Shown: positions 1 to 5,100, counted from the stretch's first letter. The stretch is DNA of 7,193 bases from CAYWMQ01 sp964459635 (GCA_964459635.1 CAYWMQ010000042.1:1-7193); one strand, 5' to 3'. Notes: a model not told the origin generated them from the sequence alone. Translations and numbers: made by a program.

Positions 1-280
1 CAACCTCAAGCGCACCTTCTCCTCCATAGCGTGGTGGAGCGTATGTCCAGCGCAGATCGCGCGCTTTGAGTTCCTCTTGGACCACGCTCGGCAGCACCGG
101 CCCCTCGGGCGACCGCGTACCTTTCCCTACAATGACGCGCACGGTCTTCCATTTTTCCATACGCGCTTCTGCGAGGAACGCCGCAAGCTCCGTACGCGCT
201 TCAAGCGATGAACAGCCGTGGAGATCAAGCTCCGCGTCCGCGTAATCGATCGGCTCCTTATGCGGATAGCGTATACCCAT
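1..280 (-). CDS. Small stand-alone Smr-domain protein (3' end cut by window edge)
   Basis: The reverse strand from the ATG at 280 reads 93 codons without a stop and runs off the left edge. It shows the Smr (small MutS-related) signature in order: LDLHG at residues 18-22, VIVGKG at 49-54 (family form is usually I-H/T-G-K-G, here the position before GKG is Val), and GGEGALEV at 86-93. In the family, Smr domains are nucleases or nucleic-acid-binding modules. They occur at the C-terminus of MutS2 or alone as proteins of about 90-180 residues. Here only about 17 residues precede the domain, so this is a single-domain form, and probably only a few residues are missing. An in-frame TAG at 290-292 limits the start to the ATG at 280. 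I see no good Shine-Dalgarno. The gene lies on the same strand as the 34-aa ORF and the operon but is separated from them by a terminator. The substrate cannot be told from sequence. Confidence 0.85.
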   Translation of the reverse strand, partial: MGIRYPHKEPIDYADAELDLHGCSSLEARTELAAFLAEARMEKWKTVRVIVGKGTRSPEGPVLPSVVQEELKARDLRWTYAPPRYGGEGALEV

Positions 281-307
281 ACAAGCACTCTACCATGAGT
301 CCTGTAC

Positions 308-335
308 GAGAAAAGTCGAGCGTTGCCGCTCGACT
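308..335 (-). terminator. Intrinsic terminator behind the small membrane-peptide ORF
   Basis: On the minus strand there is a perfect 9-bp stem (AGTCGAGCG / CGCTCGACT, 314-322 with 327-335) closed by a GCAA loop, which is a GNRA tetraloop. It is followed directly by TTTTCTC. This is the classic form of a Rho-independent terminator for leftward transcription. It sits 22 nt past the stop codon of the 34-codon ORF and ends before the Smr gene, so Smr is probably transcribed separately or by read-through. On the plus strand the hairpin has no T tract. Confidence 0.8.
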
Positions 336-357
336 CAGTACCGAGCCACCTGCTGTG

Positions 358-462
358 CTACGGCTTGGTAGTTGGGTCCCCGGTAGGGCCTCCGCCCGAC
401 CTGCTTGACGCAACAAGTACGAAAATACACAGCATGAATAGGATAAACAGTGCTTCTCCCAT
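358..462 (-). CDS. Small hypothetical membrane peptide, 34 aa
   Basis: This short ORF runs from ATG at 462 to TAG at 358. The peptide begins MGEALFILFMLCIFVLVASS, with a strongly hydrophobic stretch at about residues 4-18. A polar Ser/Gly/Pro/Thr-rich tail follows (about residues 19-34, ending TTKP). It looks like a single-span small membrane protein, or a signal-anchor with a short flexible tail. I see no lipobox that fits lipoprotein processing. Support for real expression comes from context: a near-consensus promoter 41 nt upstream, a GGAG Shine-Dalgarno 9 nt before the ATG, and an intrinsic terminator 22 nt after the stop. All are on the same strand and in the right order. I do not recognise a family. 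It could instead be a leader peptide or a decayed gene, since an ORF of this size can arise by chance. Confidence 0.5.
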   Translation of the reverse strand: MGEALFILFMLCIFVLVASSRSGGGPTGDPTTKP

Positions 463-463
463 A

Positions 464-475
464 CCTCTTCACTCC
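464..475 (-). promoter_or_regulatory. Shine-Dalgarno for the 34-aa ORF
   Basis: On the minus strand GGAG (472-475) lies 9 nt before the ATG at 462, and a second purine run, AAGAGG (464-469), lies closer to it. This stands out because the five operon genes and RNase J show no comparable motif before their starts. It is the main reason to choose this ATG over other frames. Confidence 0.45.
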
Positions 476-502
476 ATTCGTTAGGACCAAAAGCTAACAG
501 CA

Positions 503-530
503 ACTATACTGCTTGCCGTAATGCCGTCAA
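503..530 (-). promoter_or_regulatory. Sigma70-type promoter for the 34-aa ORF unit
   Basis: Reading leftward, TTGACG (525-530, 5 of 6 to TTGACA) is followed after 16 nt by TATAGT (503-508, 5 of 6 to TATAAT). The expected start of transcription is near 496, giving a 5' leader of about 34 nt before the ATG at 462. Its -35 box lies two bases from the end of the 38-bp palindrome at 532-569, so that structure could influence the promoter or insulate it from the upstream operon. Confidence 0.65.
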
Positions 531-531
531 A

Positions 532-569
532 CTACTCATCCTAGATACGGCCGTATCTAGGATGAGTAG
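532..569. repeat. Perfect 38-bp palindrome, possible operon terminator or operator
   Basis: Two 19-bp arms (532-550 and 551-569) are exact reverse complements with no spacer. The centre is ACGGCCGT and CTAG occurs in each arm. As RNA it would fold as a stem of about 17 bp with a GGCC loop. On the minus strand it lies 111 nt past the transketolase stop at 681 and is followed only by TTTG, so its T tract is weak for a standard intrinsic terminator. It ends two bases before the -35 box of the next promoter. It may terminate the operon, protect its 3' end, or bind a dimeric protein. The sequence does not decide between these. Confidence 0.85.
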
Positions 570-620
570 GGGTGGGCGAAGCGGATACAGGCACGTCCAG
601 ATGGGTGCCAGGTGCACTTT

Positions 621-672
621 GCATTCACGCTCCTCATGCGTGTCTCCGCATGCGTTCCTCCATACGTTCTCC
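621..672 (-). repeat. Degenerate tandem repeat (about 13 bp x 4) in the 570-680 spacer
   Basis: Directly downstream of the transketolase stop, the minus strand carries four consecutive units of 11-14 nt (662-672, 648-661, 634-647, 621-633). Each begins with GGAG and is followed by an ATG or AT-rich end, e.g. GGAGGAACGCATGC and GGAGACACGCATGA. Each GGAG is spaced 5-6 nt from an ATG, so the array reads like a series of ribosome-binding sites with starts. The ORFs that follow are tiny (9, 26 and 27 codons) and show no family features. Apart from this array I see nothing in 570-680. Confidence 0.5.
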
Positions 673-680
673 TGGGTGAG

Positions 681-1676
681 CTATGCTTTCCTTTCACGTA
701 CGCGCTTTACTGCGGCGATGATAGTTTCGGTTGAGAGGCGGTACTCCGCTTCAAGTTCTCCAGCGGTGCCCGACTGGCCGAAGCGGTCATGCACAGCCAC
801 CATCTCGATGGGTATGGGCGTATTCTGCGCCGTGATCTCGGCAATGGTGCCGCCGATGCCTCCCAGTATCTGGTGCTCCTCAAGGGTCACAACCGCGCCC
901 GCATTTCGCACAGCTTCCAGTACTCGCTCGATATCCATGGGCTTCACGGAATGCACGTTCAGCACGCTCGTGCCGATACCCTCTTCCTCAAGTGCGCGGG
1001 CCGCGATTAGTGCCCGGTAGAGTATGGGGCCGGCGCCTATGAGCGCCACCTCTGCGCGCTCGCTGTGCCAAAGGTACTCGGCTCTACCTATCTCAAACGG
1101 TGACTCCGGTGTGGTAAACGCAGGCACTGCGTCGCGCGAAATGCGCACGTACGTGGGGCGCTTACTTTCTAGCGCTGCGTGCACTGCCTTGCGTGCTTCT
1201 TCGGCGTCCGCCGGCACAATGGTCTGCATGTTGGGTAGTACGCGCATCATCGTGATGTCCTCAAGTGCTTGGTGCGTCGCACCGTCGGCGCCAGCTGAAA
1301 GGCCCGTGTGGTGTCCTGCAATGACGACAGGCATATCGTTGAGCGCAATAGTGGTGCGCACTTGTTCCCAGTTGCGGCCGGGGCTAAACACCGCAAAGCT
1401 AGCTATGACCGGCCTTTTGCCCGCAGCAGCCAGTCCGGCAGCGAGCGCCGCCATGTTTTGCTCAGCCACGCCCACTTCCACATAGCGCTCCGGAAATGCC
1501 TCCTTAAAGGCGAGTGTGCGCGTACTCTCGGTAAGGTCGCCGCACAGCACCACCACGTTCGCGTCTTGCTCGCCCGCCTCCACGAGCCCGCGCCCGAAGC
1601 CGTCGCGCATGGGCACGAGCCGGAGCTTGCTTTCGTCGAGGGTGTCGAAGGATAGATGTAGGTCGGAGTTGAGCAT
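681..1676 (-). CDS. Transketolase, C-terminal subunit
   Basis: This is the second chain of a two-gene transketolase. It carries the pyrimidine-binding domain and the C-terminal transketolase domain, and works with the N-terminal subunit encoded just upstream. The enzyme moves two-carbon ketol units between pentose phosphates and glycolytic sugars using thiamine diphosphate. Visible motifs, numbered from the ATG at 1676 (331 aa): RDGFGRGLVEAGE at 24-36, VGVAEQN at 69-75 (Glu72 is the family's catalytic, cofactor-activating Glu), FSPGRNWEQVRT at 97-108, DGATHQALED at 131-140, and EEHQILGGIGG at 266-276. The length is normal for split subunits. An in-frame TTG at 1691 would add five residues, but it lies inside an AT-rich repeat and lacks a ribosome-binding site. 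The ATG at 1676 gives MLNSDLHLSF, which resembles homolog starts as I remember them. No Shine-Dalgarno precedes it. It is the last gene of the operon, 122 nt after the N-terminal subunit. Confidence 0.95.
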   Translation of the reverse strand: MLNSDLHLSFDTLDESKLRLVPMRDGFGRGLVEAGEQDANVVVLCGDLTESTRTLAFKEAFPERYVEVGVAEQNMAALAAGLAAAGKRPVIASFAVFSPGRNWEQVRTTIALNDMPVVIAGHHTGLSAGADGATHQALEDITMMRVLPNMQTIVPADAEEARKAVHAALESKRPTYVRISRDAVPAFTTPESPFEIGRAEYLWHSERAEVALIGAGPILYRALIAARALEEEGIGTSVLNVHSVKPMDIERVLEAVRNAGAVVTLEEHQILGGIGGTIAEITAQNTPIPIEMVAVHDRFGQSGTAGELEAEYRLSTETIIAAVKRVRERKA

Positions 1677-1683
1677 GTAACAA

Positions 1684-1806
1684 AAGGTCAAAATTTAAAA
1701 GTTAAAAGGCAAAAGTGCAAGGCAAAAATCAAAAGTACGTGAGCGCGTCGTTTCCTTTTGCATTTTGACTTGTACTTTTGAATTCTAACTTTTGCCTTTT
1801 AACTTT
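1684..1806. repeat. AT-rich period-7 repeat with nested inverted arms between the transketolase genes
   Basis: The spacer between the transketolase genes is made of heptad-like units: AAAAGGT, TAAAAGT, TAAAAGG, CAAAAGT on the left, and TTTTGCA, TTTTGAC, TTTTGAA, TTTTGCC, TTTTAAC on the right. The two halves are inverted. A perfect 19-bp arm at 1698-1716 (starts AAAGTTAAAAGG) matches 1788-1806. An inner 10-bp arm (TCAAAAGTAC, 1729-1738) matches 1772-1781. The central loop is about 33 nt. The element overlaps the last codons and TAA stop of the upstream subunit (stop at 1799-1801). Its base composition contrasts sharply with the GC-rich genes on both sides. It looks like an inserted or expanded intergenic repeat that folds into a long hairpin in the operon mRNA. 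I see no transposase. Confidence 0.8.
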
Positions 1807-2653
1807 CTTCCACCTTCCCTCCCATCGTCCGCAGCTGCTTGAGGAACCGTTGCTCTTCCTCTGTGGTAGGCGGTCTGCCGTGCCACGTGTAGTCAAACTC
1901 TATCTCAGGCACGCCTTTACCGGGAATCGTGTGCGCAATAATGACCGTAGGCTTTTCCTGAATAGCGTGCGCTTCCGATACGGCATCGCAGAACATCTCT
2001 ATGTTGTGGCCATCCACCTCAAGTACGTGCCAATTCATCGCCTCGTATTTTTCACGTAGCGGCTCGATCGGTAGCACGTCTTCGGTAAAACCGCCGATCT
2101 GTATGTTGTTGCGGTCGATGATAGCGGTGAGGTTGGAGAGTCGGCGTGCGCCTGCAAAGAGTGCCGCCTCCCACGTGAGCCCGCACTGCTGCTCCGCGTC
2201 TGACATGATGCAGTACGTGCGCCAGCGTGTGCCGTCCATGCGAGCCGCGAGCGCCATACCCGCTGCCTGGGAAAGTCCCTCGCCCAAGGGGCCGGAGGTG
2301 GTCTCGAGCCCCGGCAGGCGCGTGCGCTCCGGGTGACCCTGTAGGCGGGAGCCGAAACGGCGCAGGGTGCGTGCTTCCTCTACCGGAAAATATCCCGCCA
2401 GTGCGAGCGCCGCGTACTGCACCGGCGCAATGTGGCCGTTGGAAAGCACGAGCCTGTCCCGCTCATTCCAGTCGGGATCGTGCGGGTCGTGTCGTAAGAG
2501 GTGAAAATACAGGGCTGCAAATATGTCGGCCATACCCAATGGGCCTGCGGTGTGCCCGCTCTTTGCATCTTCCAGGATGTCTACCACGAGCGCACGCAAC
2601 TCGGTGGCTTTTTTTTCAAGCAGTGCGACGTCAGCTTCGGTGAGTGCCGGCAT
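1799..2653 (-). CDS. Transketolase, N-terminal (thiamine diphosphate-binding) subunit
   Basis: This chain carries the pyrophosphate- and Mg-binding half of a split transketolase, partner of the following gene. Motifs from the ATG at 2653 (284 aa): SGHTAGPLG at 32-40, LSNGHIAPVQYAAL at 70-83, GPLGEGLSQAAG at 121-132, and the diphosphate-binding motif running from SDAEQQCG at 151-158 to DRNN at 180-183. IPGKGVPE follows at 243-250 and a terminal WHGRPP at 257-262. His34, His74, Asp152 and Asn182 occupy the expected cofactor/metal positions. The usual GDG reads SDA, so both glycines are replaced while the metal-binding Asp is kept. An in-frame TTG at 2686 would overlap the upstream gene. The ATG at 2653, 10 nt after the epimerase stop, fits the tight spacing of the operon. 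The last residues and stop fall inside the AT-rich repeat. Confidence 0.95.
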   Translation of the reverse strand: MPALTEADVALLEKKATELRALVVDILEDAKSGHTAGPLGMADIFAALYFHLLRHDPHDPDWNERDRLVLSNGHIAPVQYAALALAGYFPVEEARTLRRFGSRLQGHPERTRLPGLETTSGPLGEGLSQAAGMALAARMDGTRWRTYCIMSDAEQQCGLTWEAALFAGARRLSNLTAIIDRNNIQIGGFTEDVLPIEPLREKYEAMNWHVLEVDGHNIEMFCDAVSEAHAIQEKPTVIIAHTIPGKGVPEIEFDYTWHGRPPTTEEEQRFLKQLRTMGGKVEES

Positions 2654-2663
2654 AGAGGTGGTA

Positions 2664-3347
2664 CTACGTGTGTGCGAGTGCTTCAAGCTGCGCTATCGCA
2701 CGCTTCGGTTCGCTGCTGCTCCAGATGGCGGATCCTACGGCAAATCGGCTAGCTCCTGCTTCGCAAAGTACGGGCAGTGTGTCTTCCGACACCCCTATGT
2801 CGACCCCTATGGGTGTCAATGGAAAGCGCGCATGTATGTCGCGCACAAGCTTGACCGCGCGCTCGTCAAGCGGCTTTCCATGAAAACCGATCGTCTCATT
2901 TCCCATCACCTGCACGAACGCCAACGAGTCTATCCACGGCACAAGAGCCGCAGTATCGTCGCCGGGACGAAGTGCCAGTGCTATTTCAATGCGACGCTGT
3001 GCACCAAACTCAAAAATCTCAGAGAGCTTCTCTGTGGTGCCCATGTGCACCACCATGCAGGCAGCTCCCGCGAGCGCCCATAGCTCAATCTGCTTCTCAG
3101 GCTCTTTAAGGAGTAGGTCTATCTCAAAGTCAAAACTTTGCCAAAATGGCAGACCTTCCTCCTCGCGCGTGATCTCCGTAAAGGCTTGACTGTCGCCGCG
3201 CTGGTACGGCCACGAACGTCCCGATGCGTATGTGCCGTCCATCACATCAAGCTGTACGCGCCCGCACGCGCCACGAACGCGGGCAAGATCGTCACTCAAA
3301 CTCTGCAACGAGTCGGGAATAACGCTGGGAATGATGTGCGTGCCCAT
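2664..3347 (-). CDS. rpe: Ribulose-phosphate 3-epimerase family protein, divergent
   Basis: The 227-aa product has the layout of a ribulose-phosphate 3-epimerase (beta/alpha barrel): IIPSVI at 5-10, VQLDVMDG at 31-38, EIDLLLKEP at 75-83, MVVHMGT at 98-104, VQVMGNETIGFHG at 145-157, and VDIG plus VGSAIW at the C-terminal phosphate-binding end (182-185 and 204-209). The family enzyme interconverts ribulose-5-P and xylulose-5-P. Both acidic catalytic/metal positions are kept (Asp34, Asp183). The two metal-ligand histidines of canonical Rpe are replaced: the VHxDVMD His is Gln32, and the DVHLM His aligns with Asp77. The usual VDGG is VDIG. The operon, with rpiB and transketolase as neighbours, strongly supports the epimerase role, but the changed ligands leave metal use or even activity open. 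ATG at 3347 lies 8 nt after the rpiB stop, with no Shine-Dalgarno. Confidence 0.85.
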   Translation of the reverse strand: MGTHIIPSVIPDSLQSLSDDLARVRGACGRVQLDVMDGTYASGRSWPYQRGDSQAFTEITREEEGLPFWQSFDFEIDLLLKEPEKQIELWALAGAACMVVHMGTTEKLSEIFEFGAQRRIEIALALRPGDDTAALVPWIDSLAFVQVMGNETIGFHGKPLDERAVKLVRDIHARFPLTPIGVDIGVSEDTLPVLCEAGASRFAVGSAIWSSSEPKRAIAQLEALAHT

Positions 3348-3355
3348 GGGCTGTA

Positions 3356-3808
3356 TTACGGACGGGTTAGCTGCTCAAGCGTCTCGTTGCGACGTATGTG
3401 CCGCAGTTCTCCGGAGAAAGGAGTGTTAAGCCAGAGGCGTACGGCCCCGTGCGCTTGTTCCTCAGAAAGAAATCGCGCACCGAGCGAGAGAGTGTTGGTG
3501 TCGTTGTGCTCCCGCATGAGGCGTACGATATCAAGAGGACCACCGTAGTATGTGCCGGCACGTACGCCTGCTATGCGGTTGGCAACTATCGCTTCGCCCG
3601 CACCTGAGGCTCCGAGAATGATAGCGCGGGACGTGCCGTCCGCCGCGACCGCGCGCGCCGCTTCCACCACAAAGCCCGGGTAGTCGTCGTCCGCATCGTA
3701 CGCGAATGCTCCATGGTCTTTCACCTCGTGCCCGAGGGAGGCTACATACCGCTTGAGCGACTCTTTAAGCTCAAATCCCGCGTGATCTGTGGCGAAGTGT
3801 ACTGTCAT
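3356..3808 (-). CDS. rpiB: Ribose-5-phosphate isomerase B (RpiB/LacAB family)
   Basis: RpiB interconverts ribose-5-P and ribulose-5-P in the non-oxidative pentose phosphate pathway. The product is 150 aa, the usual length. Motifs: DHAGFELK at 8-15, the active loop GASGAGEAIVANRIAGVRA at 66-84, REHNDTNTLSLGAR at 99-112, and RHIRR at 136-140 for phosphate binding. In E. coli-type RpiB the base is a Cys in CGTGIG; here that position is Gly66. The loop matches the Mycobacterium tuberculosis type, where the motif is GGSGNGE and a Glu acts as the base, so Glu72 is the likely base here. ATG at 3808 is 9 nt after the GAPDH stop, without a visible Shine-Dalgarno, which suggests translational coupling or non-SD initiation. 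A LacA/LacB role is unlikely given the pentose phosphate neighbours. Confidence 0.95.
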   Translation of the reverse strand: MTVHFATDHAGFELKESLKRYVASLGHEVKDHGAFAYDADDDYPGFVVEAARAVAADGTSRAIILGASGAGEAIVANRIAGVRAGTYYGGPLDIVRLMREHNDTNTLSLGARFLSEEQAHGAVRLWLNTPFSGELRHIRRNETLEQLTRP

Positions 3809-3817
3809 ATACCGATA

Positions 3818-4867
3818 CTAGCGTGTCTGTGTGAGGTGCCGCCCAACCGCACGCACGTGTTCCATGAGCGCACCCACATATCCCATCTCGTTGTCATACC
3901 AAGCGCAGACCTTCACAAGCGTGCCGTCCACCACGCGCGTCATCGTGAGGTCTGCGATAGAAGCCTGCGTGCTACCGACGATATCGCGTGACACGAGTTC
4001 TTCATTTGAAACGCCAAACACGGGCTTCCAGCGATCGTTCTCCGCTGCCAGCCGCAGAATGCCATTCACTTCTTCTACGCTCGTGGGTCGCTTTGCAACA
4101 AAAGTTACGTCCGCAACAGAGCCGGTGATGACGGGAATGCGCATTGCGATGCCATCAAATTTGCCCTTAAGGTCGGTAACCACCTCCGTCACAGCCGTAG
4201 CGGCGCCCGTAGAGCTCGGCACTATATTCTGCGCGCCCGCCCTGCCGCGGCGCCACTCCTTGCCATCAGGCACGTCTACGATGGCCTGCGTGGCGGTGTA
4301 CGCGTGTATGGTATTGAGCATGGCCCGCTCAATACCGATCGCCTCATGCAGTATTTCTATGACCGGTGCGGCGGCGTTGGTGGTGCATGAGCCATTGCTG
4401 CTGATCACTATATCCTTCAACGCATCGTCATTTATGCCCATTAGTACGGTGCCGCCCGGCACTCCACCCGAAGAGGGCTCACCTTTTGCGGGGGCGGAAA
4501 TAACGACACGCTTAGCGCCCGCGCGGAGGTGAAGCGCGAGCTTCTCGTAGGTGGTGAAAGCCCCGGTGCACTCAACGGCGACATCTACGTCCAGGTCCTT
4601 CCAAGGGAGCGCCGCAGGGTCTTTTTCTTTGTAGACGGGAATTTCGACACCGTTTGCAACAAGCAGCGTACGCCAGTCAACCTTCTTGGTGGTGACGGGA
4701 AATGGAGCTTTACCGTACGCGCTGTCGTAGGTGAGCAGATAGGCTAAGTTTTCCACATCACCCAGATCGTTTATTGCGACTATTTCGAAGTCGGGGTCCA
4801 GGATGGCCGTCCGGACGATAGCGCGTCCGATGCGTCCGAAGCCGTTTATTGCAATGCGTGTTGCCAT
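3818..4867 (-). CDS. gap: Glyceraldehyde-3-phosphate dehydrogenase, type I
   Basis: This cytosolic enzyme oxidises and phosphorylates glyceraldehyde-3-P to 1,3-bisphosphoglycerate with NAD(P). Length is 349 aa, slightly above the usual 330-340. Motifs: INGFGRIGR at 7-15 (Rossmann fold), INDLGD at 32-37 (Asp34 suggests NAD preference), SNGSCTTN at 157-164 with catalytic Cys161, HAYTATQ at 188-194 with catalytic His188, RRGRAGAQNIVPSSTGAA at 206-223, and WYDNEMGY at 323-330. All catalytic elements are present. It is the first gene of the leftward operon, next to a divergent promoter region, and has a short leader of about 20 nt with no Shine-Dalgarno. Co-transcription with transketolase makes sense because transketolase produces its substrate. 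Assignment is secure; only cofactor preference is inferred. Confidence 0.98.
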   Translation of the reverse strand: MATRIAINGFGRIGRAIVRTAILDPDFEIVAINDLGDVENLAYLLTYDSAYGKAPFPVTTKKVDWRTLLVANGVEIPVYKEKDPAALPWKDLDVDVAVECTGAFTTYEKLALHLRAGAKRVVISAPAKGEPSSGGVPGGTVLMGINDDALKDIVISSNGSCTTNAAAPVIEILHEAIGIERAMLNTIHAYTATQAIVDVPDGKEWRRGRAGAQNIVPSSTGAATAVTEVVTDLKGKFDGIAMRIPVITGSVADVTFVAKRPTSVEEVNGILRLAAENDRWKPVFGVSNEELVSRDIVGSTQASIADLTMTRVVDGTLVKVCAWYDNEMGYVGALMEHVRAVGRHLTQTR

Positions 4868-4894
4868 ACAGGTGTGTGGTTATTGTTTGACGTA

Positions 4895-4903
4895 AGTATA
4901 GCA
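4895..4903 (-). promoter_or_regulatory. Extended -10 promoter for the gap-rpiB-rpe-transketolase operon
   Basis: On the minus strand TGC directly precedes TATACT (-10 at 4895-4900, 5 of 6 to consensus), forming an extended -10 element. No good -35 box lies at the right distance. Transcription would begin near 4888, leaving about 20 nt before the GAPDH ATG at 4867. This is the only candidate I see for the whole five-gene operon. Confidence 0.5.
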
Positions 4904-4971
4904 GCTGTGGCGGCATGCTGTGGTCTGATTATGCACAGCGGCAGGTGTCACTGGCGCACACGGAAGACCTA

Positions 4972-4980
4972 TGCTATAGT
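4972..4980 (+). promoter_or_regulatory. Extended -10 promoter for RNase J
   Basis: TGC followed by TATAGT (-10 at 4975-4980) forms an extended -10 pointing rightward, again without a clear -35. It would start transcripts near 4987 and leave a leader of about 114 nt before the RNase J ATG. That leader contains small hairpins, such as GGCGTT / AGCGCC around an AAA loop (5031-5045). It mirrors the operon promoter about 70 bp to its left. Confidence 0.5.
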
Positions 4981-5054
4981 CTAGGGTAATAAGACTCCTC
5001 CTTGTATCCGCGTTCGTACGCAGATGCAGGGGCGTTAAAAGCGCCTCGTCCCTT

Positions 5055-5084
5055 AGGACATCAGGCGGTATTACCTGCTATAAC
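5055..5084 (+). promoter_or_regulatory. Possible second, proximal RNase J promoter
   Basis: AGGACA (5055-5060, 4 of 6 to the -35 consensus) and TATAAC (5079-5084, 5 of 6 to the -10 consensus) are 18 nt apart, and TGC precedes the -10. A transcript would start near 5091, giving a very short leader of about 10 nt before the ATG at 5101. No Shine-Dalgarno precedes that ATG, so a near-leaderless mRNA is possible. Confidence 0.3.
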
Positions 5085-5100
5085 AGACAGACAAGCAAGT

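Noticed and set aside
336..420. Possible structured RNA (SRP RNA or riboswitch-like GGGGACCC segment) on the minus strand before the terminator
   Set aside because: I found no GGAA-capped SRP helix and no conserved riboswitch core. The GC-rich segment is explained by Gly/Pro codons of the small ORF. A covariance-model search would settle it.
258..503. 81-codon minus-strand ORF opening with TTG at 503
   Set aside because: It runs through the intrinsic terminator and overlaps the Smr start in another frame. Its start lies inside the -10 box, and its composition is not protein-like. The 34-codon ORF in a different frame has better signals.
541..624. 27-codon minus-strand ORF (and a 26-codon one at 557-637) following GGAG motifs
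   Set aside because: Both end inside the palindrome, have no recognisable features, and their start signals come from the tandem repeat. Not supportable as genes.
562..1485. Two plus-strand ORFs of about 150 codons antisense to the transketolase C-subunit
   Set aside because: Shadow frames of a GC-rich gene. They are Ser/Ala/Arg-rich with no domain motifs, while the minus strand encodes a clear enzyme.
1677..1691. TTG start at 1691 for the transketolase C-subunit
   Set aside because: It falls inside the AT-rich repeat, adds five residues unlike the family, and has no ribosome-binding site. The ATG at 1676 fits better.
2654..2686. TTG start at 2686 for the transketolase N-subunit
   Set aside because: It would overlap the epimerase gene by 23 nt and add 11 residues not typical of the family. 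The ATG at 2653 keeps the operon spacing.
3831..4532. 233-codon plus-strand ORF antisense to GAPDH
   Set aside because: Shadow frame. The opposite strand encodes complete GAPDH with all catalytic motifs.
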